64,000 nucleotides of DNA from NCEH01 sp043195125 (GTDB lineage: Bacteria; Pseudomonadota; Alphaproteobacteria; Rhizobiales; Xanthobacteraceae), in the NCBI RefSeq assembly GCF_043195125.1, contig NZ_JBAFWR010000008.1; one strand, 5' to 3'. Positions 8,317 through 15,979 of the stretch are shown one piece after another. A model generated the notes under the pieces. The model searched no databases and was not told where the DNA came from. It saw only the letters and a program-made list of their open reading frames with translations. The translations under genes were made by a program, and so were the position numbers. Position 1 is the stretch's first letter, and each line of letters opens with the position of its first letter.

Positions 8317-9059
8317 GCGAGAGCGACATCCTGCTCGACATCCGCAGCCTGGAACTGCGCTACGGCGCGGCGGTGGCGGTGCGCGACATCTCGCTGAGCG
8401 TGAAGCGCGGGCAATTGGTGGCCGTTATCGGCAATAACGGCGCCGGCAAATCCTCCATGGTGCGCGGCGCCACCGGCCTGGTGCGCCCCTCGGGCGGCCA
8501 GGTGCTGTTCAAGGGTGAGGACACCACCCGCCTCTCCTCCAACAAGAAGGTGGCGCGCGGGCTGGTGATGGTGCCGGAAGGGCGCCTGCTGTTTCCCGAC
8601 CAGAGCGTGGAGGACAATCTCATCCTCGGCGCCTATGCCCATGGCGGGCTGAAATCCGAGCGCTCCAAGGCGACGCTCGAGAAGGTGCTCACTCTGTTCC
8701 CGCGCCTCAAGGAACGGCTGCCCCAGCAGGCCGGCTCCATGTCCGGCGGCGAGCAGCAGATGCTGGCCATCGCGCGCGGGCTGATGGCCGAGCCCGAGCT
8801 GCTCATCATCGACGAGCTTTCGCTCGGCCTCGCGCCCAAGATCGTGGACCAGCTGATGCGGGTCCTCGCCGACCTCAACGCGGCCGGCCTTACCATTCTG
8901 CTTGTCGAACAGCTTGCCTCCTACGCGCTCGCCATCGCCGACCACGCCTATGTGATCGCCAACGGGCGGGTGGCGCGCCACGGACCGAGCGCGGAGCTCG
9001 CGCGCGACCCGGAGGTGATGGAGGCCTTCCTCGGCAAGAAGAAGAAGGCGGCGGCCTGA
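8313..9059 (+). CDS. LivF-type ABC transporter ATPase
   Basis: A 248-residue second ATPase of the importer. It has Walker A GNNGAGKSS, the Q-loop region RGLVMVPEGRLLF typical of LivF, the signature MSGGEQQMLAIARGL, Walker B LLIIDELSLGL (with E-L in place of the usual E-P) and the H-loop replaced by LLVEQLASYALAI, as LivF proteins do. The C-terminus ends in a Lys/Ala-rich tail. It overlaps the fused gene by 4 bases and lies 55 bases before the cyclase gene. Confidence 0.88.
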   Translation: MSESDILLDIRSLELRYGAAVAVRDISLSVKRGQLVAVIGNNGAGKSSMVRGATGLVRPSGGQVLFKGEDTTRLSSNKKVARGLVMVPEGRLLFPDQSVEDNLILGAYAHGGLKSERSKATLEKVLTLFPRLKERLPQQAGSMSGGEQQMLAIARGLMAEPELLIIDELSLGLAPKIVDQLMRVLADLNAAGLTILLVEQLASYALAIADHAYVIANGRVARHGPSAELARDPEVMEAFLGKKKKAAA

Positions 9060-9114
9060 ACGCGTCCGACGCCCTGCGATTTCACCCGAAAACCAAGCCC
9101 GTCAAGGAGCGACC

Positions 9115-9810
9115 ATGTCCAAAGTCATCGACCTCTCCCTCCTCATCGAGGACAATATGCCGGCCCACAAGCTGTTCCAGCGGCCGGTCCTCACCACGCA
9201 CATGAGCCATGAGGGCTCCAAGGGCCTCAATCTGGGCGTGCCCGGCGACGCCATGACCTTCCAGACCAATTTCATCGCCATGCTCGACCATGTGGGCACC
9301 CATGTGGACGCCTATCGCCACGTGAACCCGAACGGCGCGCCGGTGGACGAGATGCCGCTGGAGATGTTCATGGGCAAGGCGGTGTGCTTCGACCTGCGCC
9401 ACATTCCCGACCTCGGCGAAATCACCGTCGCCGACATGGAAGAGGCGGAGAAGAAGGCCGGCGTGAAGGTGGACGGACACATCGTTCTGCTGTGCACCGG
9501 CTTCCACAAGCGCAATTATCCGAGCCTGGATTCGGTCTGGAAAAACCCGCTGCTCACCGCCGAGGCCACGAAGTGGCTCTATGATCGCGGCTCCAAGATG
9601 CACGGCGTGGAAGGTCCTTCCACCGACAAGCCCACCGACAACATCTTCGCCCAGCACCGCCTGTGCCGCGACCTCGGGGTGAGCCATTGGGAATGGCTGG
9701 TGAACCTGGAAGAGCTGGTGGGCAAGGGCGAGTTCCAGTTCTTCGGCGCGCCGCTGAAGTTCAAGGGCGGCTCCGGCTCGCCGGTGCGCGCGTTCGCCAT
9801 CCTGAACTGA
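9115..9810 (+). CDS. Cyclase family protein (kynurenine formamidase-like metal hydrolase)
   Basis: A 231-residue protein of the cyclase/KynB family (PF04199 type). The metal-binding motif HxGTHxDxxxH is present as His59-Val-Gly-Thr-His63-Val-Asp65 ... His69; the usual Pro after Asp is Ala-Tyr here. Family members hydrolyse formamides, carbamoyl esters or lactams with Zn or Mn. AAGGAG precedes the ATG. It is in the same direction as the importer and 55 bases after it, and is followed by strong terminators, so it closes that operon. Its partner amidase lies after the terminators. The substrate is unknown; it is probably an amide or lactam delivered by the importer. Confidence 0.8.
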   Translation: MSKVIDLSLLIEDNMPAHKLFQRPVLTTHMSHEGSKGLNLGVPGDAMTFQTNFIAMLDHVGTHVDAYRHVNPNGAPVDEMPLEMFMGKAVCFDLRHIPDLGEITVADMEEAEKKAGVKVDGHIVLLCTGFHKRNYPSLDSVWKNPLLTAEATKWLYDRGSKMHGVEGPSTDKPTDNIFAQHRLCRDLGVSHWEWLVNLEELVGKGEFQFFGAPLKFKGGSGSPVRAFAILN

Positions 9811-9813
9811 ACG

Positions 9814-9884
9814 TTTGCGCCTCACGCCCTGACGAGGCGCAAAAGGGCGCCGGGTGGCAGACTGCCACGCCACCCGGCGCCTTT
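9814..9884 (+). terminator. Two tandem perfect hairpins, the second with a short T-run
   Basis: Hairpin 1 pairs TTTGCGCCTC (9814-9823) with GAGGCGCAAA (9834-9843). Hairpin 2 pairs GGCGCCGGGTGGC (9846-9858) with GCCACCCGGCGCC (9869-9881), 13 bp, followed by TTT. Hairpin 2 has a rival inner fold, GTGGCAG/CTGCCAC. Together they should end most transcripts of the importer-cyclase operon. Confidence 0.8.
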
Positions 9885-9906
9885 CCCGATGATTTGGCGA
9901 CGCGCT

Positions 9907-9930
9907 CCCTCCCCCGCAAGCGGGAGAGGG
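9907..9930 (+). repeat. Third copy of the 24-bp palindromic repeat
   Basis: Identical over 24 bases to the copy at 5477-5500 and in the same orientation. It sits 29 bases before the amidase start and could fold into a GC-rich hairpin just upstream of the ribosome-binding region. Confidence 0.75.
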
Positions 9931-9958
9931 ACTCCTTGTTGGCCTCCGGAGACTGCCC

Positions 9959-11365
9959 ATGTCCGCCGAATTCGACACCATGAGCGCCCTGGACCTGCGC
10001 CGCCGCATCGGCGCGCGCGAAATCTCTCCGGTCGATCTCACGCGGCGCGCGCTCGAAAAGGCGCAGGCCACCCAGGGCACGCTCAACGCCTTCTTCCTGC
10101 TGATGGAGGACGAAGCCATGGCCGCCGCCCGTGTCGCCGAGGATGCGGTGATGAAGGGCGCGCCGCTGGGCGTGCTGCACGGCCTGCCGTTCTCGGCCAA
10201 GGACCTGATGGCGGTGAAGGGCCAGCGCTATGCCTCGGGCTCGCGCACCATGGCGCAGAACGTGGCCCAGGTGGACGCCCCCGCTGTGGAGCGCGCCAAG
10301 GCGGCGGGCGGCATTCTCATCGGCAAGACCACCACCAGCGAATTCGGCTGCAAGCCGGTGGGCGACAGCCCGCTGACGGGCATCACGCGCCACCCCTGGA
10401 ACCTCGACAAGACGCCGGGCGGCTCCAGCGCGGGGGCGGCGTCCTCGGTGGCGGCCGGCATCACGCCGTTCGCCCTCGGCACGGACGGCGGCGGCTCGGT
10501 GCGCATTCCCTGCGCCTTCACCGGGCTTGCCGGCATCAAGGGACATTTCGGCCGGGTGCCGGTGTGGCCCACCTCCGCGACGCCCACGCTCGCCCATGTG
10601 GGACCCATCGCCCGTTCCATGGAAGACGCGGCGCTGCTGTTCTCGGCCATCGCCGGGCCCGACCGGCGCGATCCGTTCGGCGTCGCAGGCCCGGTGCCGG
10701 ACGTGATGGGCGCGACAAAGGCTTCGGTGGCCGGCATGCGCGTTGCCTACAGCCCGACGCTTGGCTATGCCCGCCCCGCGCCGGAAGTGGTCGCGATCAC
10801 CGATCGCGCGGCCAAGACCTTCGAAGCGCTCGGCTGCGAGGTGGACCTGGTCGAAAGCGTCTTCGACACCGACCCGGCGGACCTCTGGACGGCGGAATTC
10901 TACGCGGGCGTCGGCATCCGCCTGCGTGCCTTCATGGAGAACCAGCGCGATTTGCTAGACCCGGCGGTGGCCGAGGTGCTCGCCCCCGCGCTCGCCCAGG
11001 AGATGCGCAGCTATTATGCCAGCGTGTTCGAGCGCTATGCTTTGCGCGAAAAGCTGCGCACCTTCTTCGAGCGCTACGACATCCTGATCTCGCCGGTTTT
11101 GCCCGTGACCTCGCTCGACGCCGGCAAGAACATCCCCGACAGCCTGCCGGACCGCAACCTCGTGTCCTGGGTGTTCTACACCTATCCCTTCAACCTCACC
11201 GGCCAGCCCGCAGGGGCGGTGTGCGCGGGGATCGCCGACGACGGCATGCCGGTGGGCCTGCAGATCGTCGCCCGCGCCTATTGCGAAGAGGACGTGGTGC
11301 GCGCCGCCTGCGCCTATGCCCGCACCCAGCCGGCCGGCTACAACGTGCGGCCGTTCAACGCCTGA
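9959..11365 (+). CDS. Amidase-signature family amidase
   Basis: A 468-residue hydrolase with the full amidase-signature triad at canonical spacing: Lys81 in AKDLMAVKG, cis-Ser156 in PGGSSAGAASS and the nucleophile Ser180 in GTDGGGSVRIP. The intervals of 75 and 24 residues are the same as in well-studied members such as FAAH. A conserved GLAGIKGHFGRVP follows. The cytoplasmic location is inferred from the lack of a signal peptide. It probably cleaves an amide from the compound imported by the preceding transporter, but it lies beyond two terminator hairpins and may have its own promoter. Confidence 0.88.
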   Translation: MSAEFDTMSALDLRRRIGAREISPVDLTRRALEKAQATQGTLNAFFLLMEDEAMAAARVAEDAVMKGAPLGVLHGLPFSAKDLMAVKGQRYASGSRTMAQNVAQVDAPAVERAKAAGGILIGKTTTSEFGCKPVGDSPLTGITRHPWNLDKTPGGSSAGAASSVAAGITPFALGTDGGGSVRIPCAFTGLAGIKGHFGRVPVWPTSATPTLAHVGPIARSMEDAALLFSAIAGPDRRDPFGVAGPVPDVMGATKASVAGMRVAYSPTLGYARPAPEVVAITDRAAKTFEALGCEVDLVESVFDTDPADLWTAEFYAGVGIRLRAFMENQRDLLDPAVAEVLAPALAQEMRSYYASVFERYALREKLRTFFERYDILISPVLPVTSLDAGKNIPDSLPDRNLVSWVFYTYPFNLTGQPAGAVCAGIADDGMPVGLQIVARAYCEEDVVRAACAYARTQPAGYNVRPFNA

Positions 11366-11400
11366 CGTCCGTGCGCCGGCGGGGCCAGGCGGCGGGCGAA

Positions 11401-11432
11401 CGCACCCGTCGCCTTGGCTTGCTTCGGGTGCG
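11401..11432 (+). terminator. 8-bp hairpin after the amidase gene
   Basis: CGCACCCG (11401-11408) pairs exactly with CGGGTGCG (11425-11432), 36 bases after the amidase stop, with a 16-base loop and no T-run. It is a plausible terminator. Confidence 0.45.
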
Positions 11433-11568
11433 CGGGCACAGCGGGTGCAGCGAAAGCTTTGGCATGGACGATCATGCGGCTTTTGCTTTGCGATATACTT
11501 ACCCAGCGTCATATATGCAGTGCACACCGGGCGTTTGACACTGTCATCTGCCGTCCATAACCTTCCTG

Positions 11569-11594
11569 TATAATAATGTAATTAAGAATTACAT
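11569..11594 (+). promoter_or_regulatory. AT-rich promoter with an 8-bp inverted repeat
   Basis: TATAAT at 11569-11574 is a perfect -10 hexamer. Overlapping its downstream side, ATGTAATT (11576-11583) and AATTACAT (11587-11594) form a perfect dyad with an AAG spacer, 13 bases before the ATG at 11607. A repressor bound there would block initiation. No -35 at standard spacing was found; a TTGACA at 11535 is too far away. The patch is sharply AT-rich against its surroundings. Confidence 0.5.
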
Positions 11595-11606
11595 ATAAAT
11601 GCAGGG

Positions 11607-12680
11607 ATGAACGCCATGGACAAGACCCGCCGATCTTTCATCACCTCGATGGCGGCTGCGGCCGCCACCACTCCGCTCATCCTCTCCGCCAATGCGCAGA
11701 CAGCGGCCAGCCCGCAAGCCCCGGCCGCCAAGCCCGCGTCCGCCTCGGACGCCGACAGCGCCTTGAAGCTGCTGAGCTTCAAGCTTCAGAACGGATCGCC
11801 GGCGCGCATCGGCGTCGCCCTGGCGGACGGGACCGTGGTCGACCTGGTGGCGGAAGCGGCGCGGACGGGAAAGACATTATCCTTTAATCCGAGCGACATG
11901 GTCTCGCTGATCGCCGCCGGCGATGCGGGTCTCGTCGAGGTGCGCGAGCTGGTGCGCGGCGCCGCCGCCGGCCGGCCGAAGCTCACGGAAATCGTCTATC
12001 TCGCGCCCATCCCGGACCCGCGCCGCAACATCTACGCGGTGGGCTGGAATTATCTGGAGCATTTCGCCGAAGGCCAGGCCGTGCGCATGACCGACGTGAA
12101 ATATCCCGAGCATCCGGTGTTCTTCACCAAGGGCACCCATTGCATCAACGGCCCCTACGATTCCATCCCGTTCGACCCCAAGGTTTCGACCATGATCGAC
12201 TGGGAGGGCGAGCTGGCGGTGATCATCGGCAAGCACGGCCGCAATATTCCCGAGGCCGAGGCCATGGATTACGTGTTCGGCTATTCGGTGATCAACGACA
12301 CCACCGCCCGCGATGTGCAGAACGCGCGCCACGGCGGGCAATGGTTCAAGGGCAAGAGTCTCGACGGGCACGGCCCCATGGGCCCATGGATCGTCACCAA
12401 GGGCGCGTTCGATCAGAACGACCTGCACCTCGTCACGCGGGTCAACGGCGTGGTGAAGCAGGACGCCAATACGGGCCAGATGTATTTCAAGGTGCCCCGC
12501 ATCATCGCCGAACTCTCCCTCGGCCTCACCCTGGAGCCCGGCGACATCATCGCCAGCGGCACGCCTCCGGGCGTCGGATTTGCGCGCAAGCCCCAGGAAT
12601 TCATGAAGCCGGGCGATGTCATGGAGACCGAGATTTCCGGCATCGGCATCATCCGCAACGAGATCAAGGCGGTCAGCTGA
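11607..12680 (+). CDS. Fumarylacetoacetate hydrolase-family protein with Tat-type leader
   Basis: A 357-residue protein. The C-terminal FAH domain (about residues 130-355) has the metal ligands WEGEL (Glu200, Glu202) and Asp231 in NDTTARD, then the family's GTPPGVGFAR loop. Residues 1-32 look like a Tat signal, TRRSFITSMAAAAATTPL ending near ANAQ, followed by an Ala/Pro-rich spacer to about residue 50. FAH enzymes (C-C hydrolases, decarboxylases or isomerases of 2-oxo-diacids) are normally cytoplasmic, so an exported one is unusual. A second start, ATG 11616, keeps the twin arginines. It has its own promoter and ends at a bidirectional terminator. Confidence 0.82.
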   Translation: MNAMDKTRRSFITSMAAAAATTPLILSANAQTAASPQAPAAKPASASDADSALKLLSFKLQNGSPARIGVALADGTVVDLVAEAARTGKTLSFNPSDMVSLIAAGDAGLVEVRELVRGAAAGRPKLTEIVYLAPIPDPRRNIYAVGWNYLEHFAEGQAVRMTDVKYPEHPVFFTKGTHCINGPYDSIPFDPKVSTMIDWEGELAVIIGKHGRNIPEAEAMDYVFGYSVINDTTARDVQNARHGGQWFKGKSLDGHGPMGPWIVTKGAFDQNDLHLVTRVNGVVKQDANTGQMYFKVPRIIAELSLGLTLEPGDIIASGTPPGVGFARKPQEFMKPGDVMETEISGIGIIRNEIKAVS

Positions 12681-12694
12681 CGCGAGCACGAAAA

Positions 12695-12720
12695 CGCCCC
12701 TCGCCTCAAAGGGAGGGGCG
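12695..12720 (-). terminator. Terminator between convergent FAH and VOC genes
   Basis: CGCCCCTC (12695-12702) pairs with GAGGGGCG (12713-12720). Four A bases precede it on the plus strand, giving a T-run for minus-strand transcripts, so it best serves the VOC gene that stops at 12736. It may work on both strands. Confidence 0.65.
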
Positions 12721-12735
12721 CCACCGCGAAGGCTG

Positions 12736-13152
12736 TCAGAGGCCGGGCGCTGCCCCGGCCTCATCCTCCCAGCGCACGGAAATCTCGATCAGATTGGCAT
12801 CGGGATCGCGGATGTAGACCGAGCGCAGCGGCATGGTCGCGCCGATGCGGCGCACGGGGCCGGCGGCGATGGGCACCTGGCACGCCGCGAGATGGGCGAT
12901 CACCTCATCCAGCGGCACCGCCGAAAGCAGGCACAGATCCACCGAGCCGGGTGTCGGCTGGGCGGCGACGGCGACGATATCCTGCTTCGACCGGCCGTCC
13001 TGCAGGTTGAATTTCTGCGCGCCGAACGCGAGCGCGATACGGTTCTCGCCGAACACCTCTTTGCGCATGCCGAGAACGCGCGTGTAGAAATCCACGGTGG
13101 CTTCGATGTCCGTCACGGTCAGCACGATATGATCGATGGATGCGATCTGCAC
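12736..13152 (-). CDS. VOC-superfamily (glyoxalase/dioxygenase-fold) protein
   Basis: A 138-residue single-chain VOC protein starting MQIASIDHIVLTVTDIEATVDFY, with a likely metal His in DHIVL, the middle WLGM-like VLGMRKEVF strand and a C-terminal metal Glu in RDPDANLIEIS. The fold serves glyoxalases, extradiol dioxygenases, epimerases and resistance enzymes; nothing here picks one. It is 72 bases downstream of the GntR gene on the same strand, so the two may be cotranscribed. Confidence 0.75.
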   Translation of the reverse strand: MQIASIDHIVLTVTDIEATVDFYTRVLGMRKEVFGENRIALAFGAQKFNLQDGRSKQDIVAVAAQPTPGSVDLCLLSAVPLDEVIAHLAACQVPIAAGPVRRIGATMPLRSVYIRDPDANLIEISVRWEDEAGAAPGL

Positions 13153-13224
13153 GCCTTGTCTCCGGCAAGTCAGTTACGGCCCCGGAAGGTAGAGCAAGCC
13201 GGTCCCCGCCGCCAGCGCGGCGCC

Positions 13225-14040
13225 TCAGCGGCGGCGGCTCGGCGCGCGGCCGCTGATGGAGCGCACGAGGCCGGTCTTCACGCTCGCCACATGCTCGCGC
13301 ATCAGCATTTCCGCGCGATAGGCATCGCGCAGCAGAATGGCGTCATAGATGCGGTGATGATCCTCGTGCCGACGGCGCACTTCGAGATATTCGAACGACA
13401 CCACGTTGCGGTGGGAGGATTGCGGCACGCTCTGGCACATGCGGATCATGTCGCCCAGCATGCGGCAGCGCGAGGCGGCGTGGATGGTGTCGTGGAAGGC
13501 GAAATTGACCGCGCCATAGCCGATGCGGTCGGATTCTTCCAATTCCTCCTTGGCGAGAATGGCGTCGCCATCGGCGAGCGCACCCTCAATCACCGCCCGC
13601 TCCGCATCGCTCAGGCCGCGCTCGGCGGCAAGCCGGGCCGCGAGCGATTCCAGCATGGTGCGGATCTCATAGGCATCGACGATCTCGGAGGTGAGGAAGC
13701 GGCGCACCGAATAGCCGCGGTTCGGCGCATATTCCAGCAGTCCCTCGCTGGCCAAGGATTGCAGCGCCGAGCGCACCGGCGTGCGCGACACGCCGAGCCG
13801 CTCGCTGAGGCGCACCTCGTGCAGCCGTGCGCCCGGCTCGAAATCCCCCGAGAGAATCGAGGCGCGAATCCGGTCGGCCACTGAGAGCGAACGGGTGGGC
13901 GCGCGTTCCGTATCCCCGCCGTCGGCAGAAAGGTCCGGGGCGGAATCGCTGAGCGCGTCGGAAACGGTCGCTGACATGCCGGGTGGTCGCTCCTTTTGAT
14001 CAGCCATAGCCGCCATACCCGAACCCGTCCAGGGATACAA
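13225..14040 (-). CDS. GntR-family (FCD domain) transcriptional regulator
   Basis: A 271-residue regulator. The winged helix (about residues 50-115) includes LSERLGVSRTPVRSALQSLASEGLLEY. The FCD effector domain (about 130-265) has the His/Asp metal set in FHDTIHAASRC, HEDHHRIYDAI and MREHVASVK. The N-terminal 45 residues are acidic and look disordered, and an internal ATG at 13977 is an alternative start. It diverges from the aldolase-headed catabolic operon. The shared 305-bp region holds two spaced dyads of FCD-regulator type (14155-14197). It probably represses the 14346-23944 operon until a pathway acid binds. Confidence 0.83.
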   Translation of the reverse strand: MYPWTGSGMAAMADQKERPPGMSATVSDALSDSAPDLSADGGDTERAPTRSLSVADRIRASILSGDFEPGARLHEVRLSERLGVSRTPVRSALQSLASEGLLEYAPNRGYSVRRFLTSEIVDAYEIRTMLESLAARLAAERGLSDAERAVIEGALADGDAILAKEELEESDRIGYGAVNFAFHDTIHAASRCRMLGDMIRMCQSVPQSSHRNVVSFEYLEVRRRHEDHHRIYDAILLRDAYRAEMLMREHVASVKTGLVRSISGRAPSRRR

Positions 14041-14154
14041 TCCAGCCCCACCGCGAAGCCGGCCTCGGGAGCGGAACCTGTCCCAGCTAGGACCCGGAAT
14101 TAAACGACTTCAAGCCTATAATGGCGGCAGAACCGGGTGAATTTTTGAGCAGAA

Positions 14155-14197
14155 ATTGTATACATTAATTATTGACGGTGCGAAGATTGTACGCAAT
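14155..14197 (+). promoter_or_regulatory. Paired candidate GntR operators in the 14041-14345 divergent region
   Basis: ATTGTATACATT (14155-14166, core palindrome TGTATACA) and ATTGTACGCAAT (14186-14197) resemble each other and the ATTG(T)-type sites of FCD regulators. Their centres are 31 bp apart, about three helical turns, so two dimers could bind one face. TATAAT at 14116-14121 may be a promoter element. A leader of about 150 bases follows, with a 7-bp hairpin at 14271-14287 (CGCGCCC/GGGCGCG). Confidence 0.6.
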
Positions 14198-14345
14198 TTT
14201 TGCGTCTCCAGATCGCGCCAGGAAGGACTTCCGGCTCCATGTCCGCCCCCTTTGCCACCGCAGGATCGCCCGCGCCCCACGGGCGCGCATCGCGCGCGCT
14301 GCCGGGACGGGACGGCGTCTGTCTGCGCTTCGGTGGGGACGGCGC

Positions 14346-15044
14346 ATGAGGGTCCGCGTCAGCCTCCCGCGCACCAAGGCGACGATCCTCGCGGGCCGGC
14401 CGATCCTGGCGGCGAACCCCGGCGGGGTCTCGTTGCCGGCCGTCGAGGCGCTCGCGGCCTGTGGCGCCGACTGCCTGTTCATCGATTGCGAGCGCACGGC
14501 AATTTCGGTGGAAAGCGTGCCCATGCTCGCCCGCGCCGCCCAGGCATGCGGCATGAGCGCGGTGGTGCGCTCGCCCTCCAAGGATCCCGCGATCCTCACC
14601 CGCTATTTCGATTGCGGCATCGATGGCCTCGTCCTGCCCCAGGTCGAAAGCGTCGAAGCCTGCGCGATGCTCCATGAGACGGCGCGCGCCGCCACCCGCG
14701 GGCGGGAAGGCGATCTCATGCTGATCGTCCAGATCGAGAGCGCCAAAGGCCACGCGAATCTCGACGCCATCGCCGCCGCCCCCGGCATCGACCTGATCCT
14801 GGTGGGGCCCAACGACCTCGCCCATTCCATGGGATTCCTCGGCGATACCAACCATCCCGATCTGATCGCGGCGGTGGACGACATCACCTTGCGCCTCGCC
14901 GCCGCCGGCCGCGCCTTCGGCTTGCCCGTCACCGGGCACACCACCGCGCACTGGGTCGGGCGCGGTGCCACGTTCCTCTATGCGACGCTGGAAACCCTGC
15001 TGCGCCCCGGCGTGGTCGCCATCCGGCAGGCGGCAGTCGCATGA
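14346..15044 (+). CDS. HpcH/HpaI-type class II aldolase
   Basis: A 232-residue protein of the HpcH/HpaI aldolase family. The metal ligands are Glu131 in QIESAKG and Asp157 in GPNDLAHSMG; the 26-residue interval is that of HpaI. The usual Arg in the substrate pocket is in DCERTAIS. The family splits 4-hydroxy-2-oxo acids into pyruvate or glyoxylate plus an aldehyde. The ATG at 14346 has GGGGA upstream; longer in-frame starts would run into the operator region. It is the first gene of the long operon. It is slightly short for the family because the N-terminal helix is reduced. The exact substrate is unknown. Confidence 0.8.
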   Translation: MRVRVSLPRTKATILAGRPILAANPGGVSLPAVEALAACGADCLFIDCERTAISVESVPMLARAAQACGMSAVVRSPSKDPAILTRYFDCGIDGLVLPQVESVEACAMLHETARAATRGREGDLMLIVQIESAKGHANLDAIAAAPGIDLILVGPNDLAHSMGFLGDTNHPDLIAAVDDITLRLAAAGRAFGLPVTGHTTAHWVGRGATFLYATLETLLRPGVVAIRQAAVA

Positions 15045-15089
15045 GACACCTGCCTTTTCCCGCATCGCTGAATTTCGCGGAGAGTTTCG

Positions 15090-15971
15090 ATGACCATGCT
15101 GCCACGTGAGCGCGCGCCCTATTCCGCCATTGTCGACCGCCCGCCGCTCAAGCTCCCCGGCACGGCCCGCGTGGTGCTGTGGACCATCGTGAATTTCGAA
15201 GTGTGGGACATCGCCCGCCCCATGGCGCGCCAAATTCTGCCCGCGCCCACCGGCCAGGTCCTGCTGCCCGACGTGCCGAACTGGAGCTGGCACGAATACG
15301 GCATGCGCGTCGGCGCCTGGCGCTTCTTCAAGCTGTACGAGAAGCTCGGCATCCGCCCCACGCTCTCCATCAATGCGCGCGTCACCGAGGATTATGAGCG
15401 CGTGGCCGCCCAGGCGCGCGATGCCGGCTGGGAATTCATGGGCCACGCCTATGACCAGGGGCCGATCCACAAGCAGGAAGACCAGCGCGGCATGATCTTC
15501 CGCTCCATGGACATCCTGGAGAAATTCACCGGTACGCGCCCCAAGGGCTGGCTGGGACCGGGCCTGACGCAGACCCTGGAAACCCCGGAAAACCTCGCCG
15601 AGGCCGGCGTGAAATATATCGGCGACTGGGTGTGGGACGACGAGCCCTGCGACATCACCACCGCCAAGGGCCCGCTGGTGACGCTGCCCTATACGGTGGA
15701 GCACAACGACATTCCCATGATGGCGGTGGCCCATCATGAATCGCCTTATTGGGTGCAGCGCTTCAAGGACAGCCTCGACCGCCTGCATGCCGAGGGCGAG
15801 GAGCGCGCCAAGGTGCTTGCGGTGGCGATCCACCCCTACATCTCCGGCCAGCCGCACCGCATCAAGTATCTGGAACAGATCTACGAATATGCCGCCAGCC
15901 TGGGCGACGTGCTGTTCTGGAACGGCGCGGAAATTCTGGATTGGTATCAGGGCACGAAGGCAAAGGCGTGA
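15090..15971 (+). CDS. PuuE-like polysaccharide-deacetylase-fold hydrolase (first copy)
   Basis: A 293-residue NodB-fold protein. Instead of the TFDDG metal motif of sugar deacetylases it has VNFEVWD. The other motifs, WEFMGHAYDQ, GWLGPGLTQT and HPYISGQPHR, supply the likely metal His residues. PuuE-type allantoinases and related cyclic-amide hydrolases share this pattern, so C-N cleavage of a small ring amide is more likely than polysaccharide deacetylation. It is clearly paralogous to the protein at 16691-17587 and lies in the same operon, separated by the FAH gene. Its stop is at 15969-15971, so the FAH gene overlaps if it starts at the GTG and follows by 8 bases if it starts at the ATG. 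Confidence 0.8.
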   Translation: MTMLPRERAPYSAIVDRPPLKLPGTARVVLWTIVNFEVWDIARPMARQILPAPTGQVLLPDVPNWSWHEYGMRVGAWRFFKLYEKLGIRPTLSINARVTEDYERVAAQARDAGWEFMGHAYDQGPIHKQEDQRGMIFRSMDILEKFTGTRPKGWLGPGLTQTLETPENLAEAGVKYIGDWVWDDEPCDITTAKGPLVTLPYTVEHNDIPMMAVAHHESPYWVQRFKDSLDRLHAEGEERAKVLAVAIHPYISGQPHRIKYLEQIYEYAASLGDVLFWNGAEILDWYQGTKAKA

Positions 15972-15979
15972 GCGCATCC

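Noticed and set aside
11535..11574. A sigma70 promoter pairing TTGACA (11535) with TATAAT (11569)
   Set aside because: The spacer is 28 bp, far from the 16-18 bp needed, so only the -10 element is reported.
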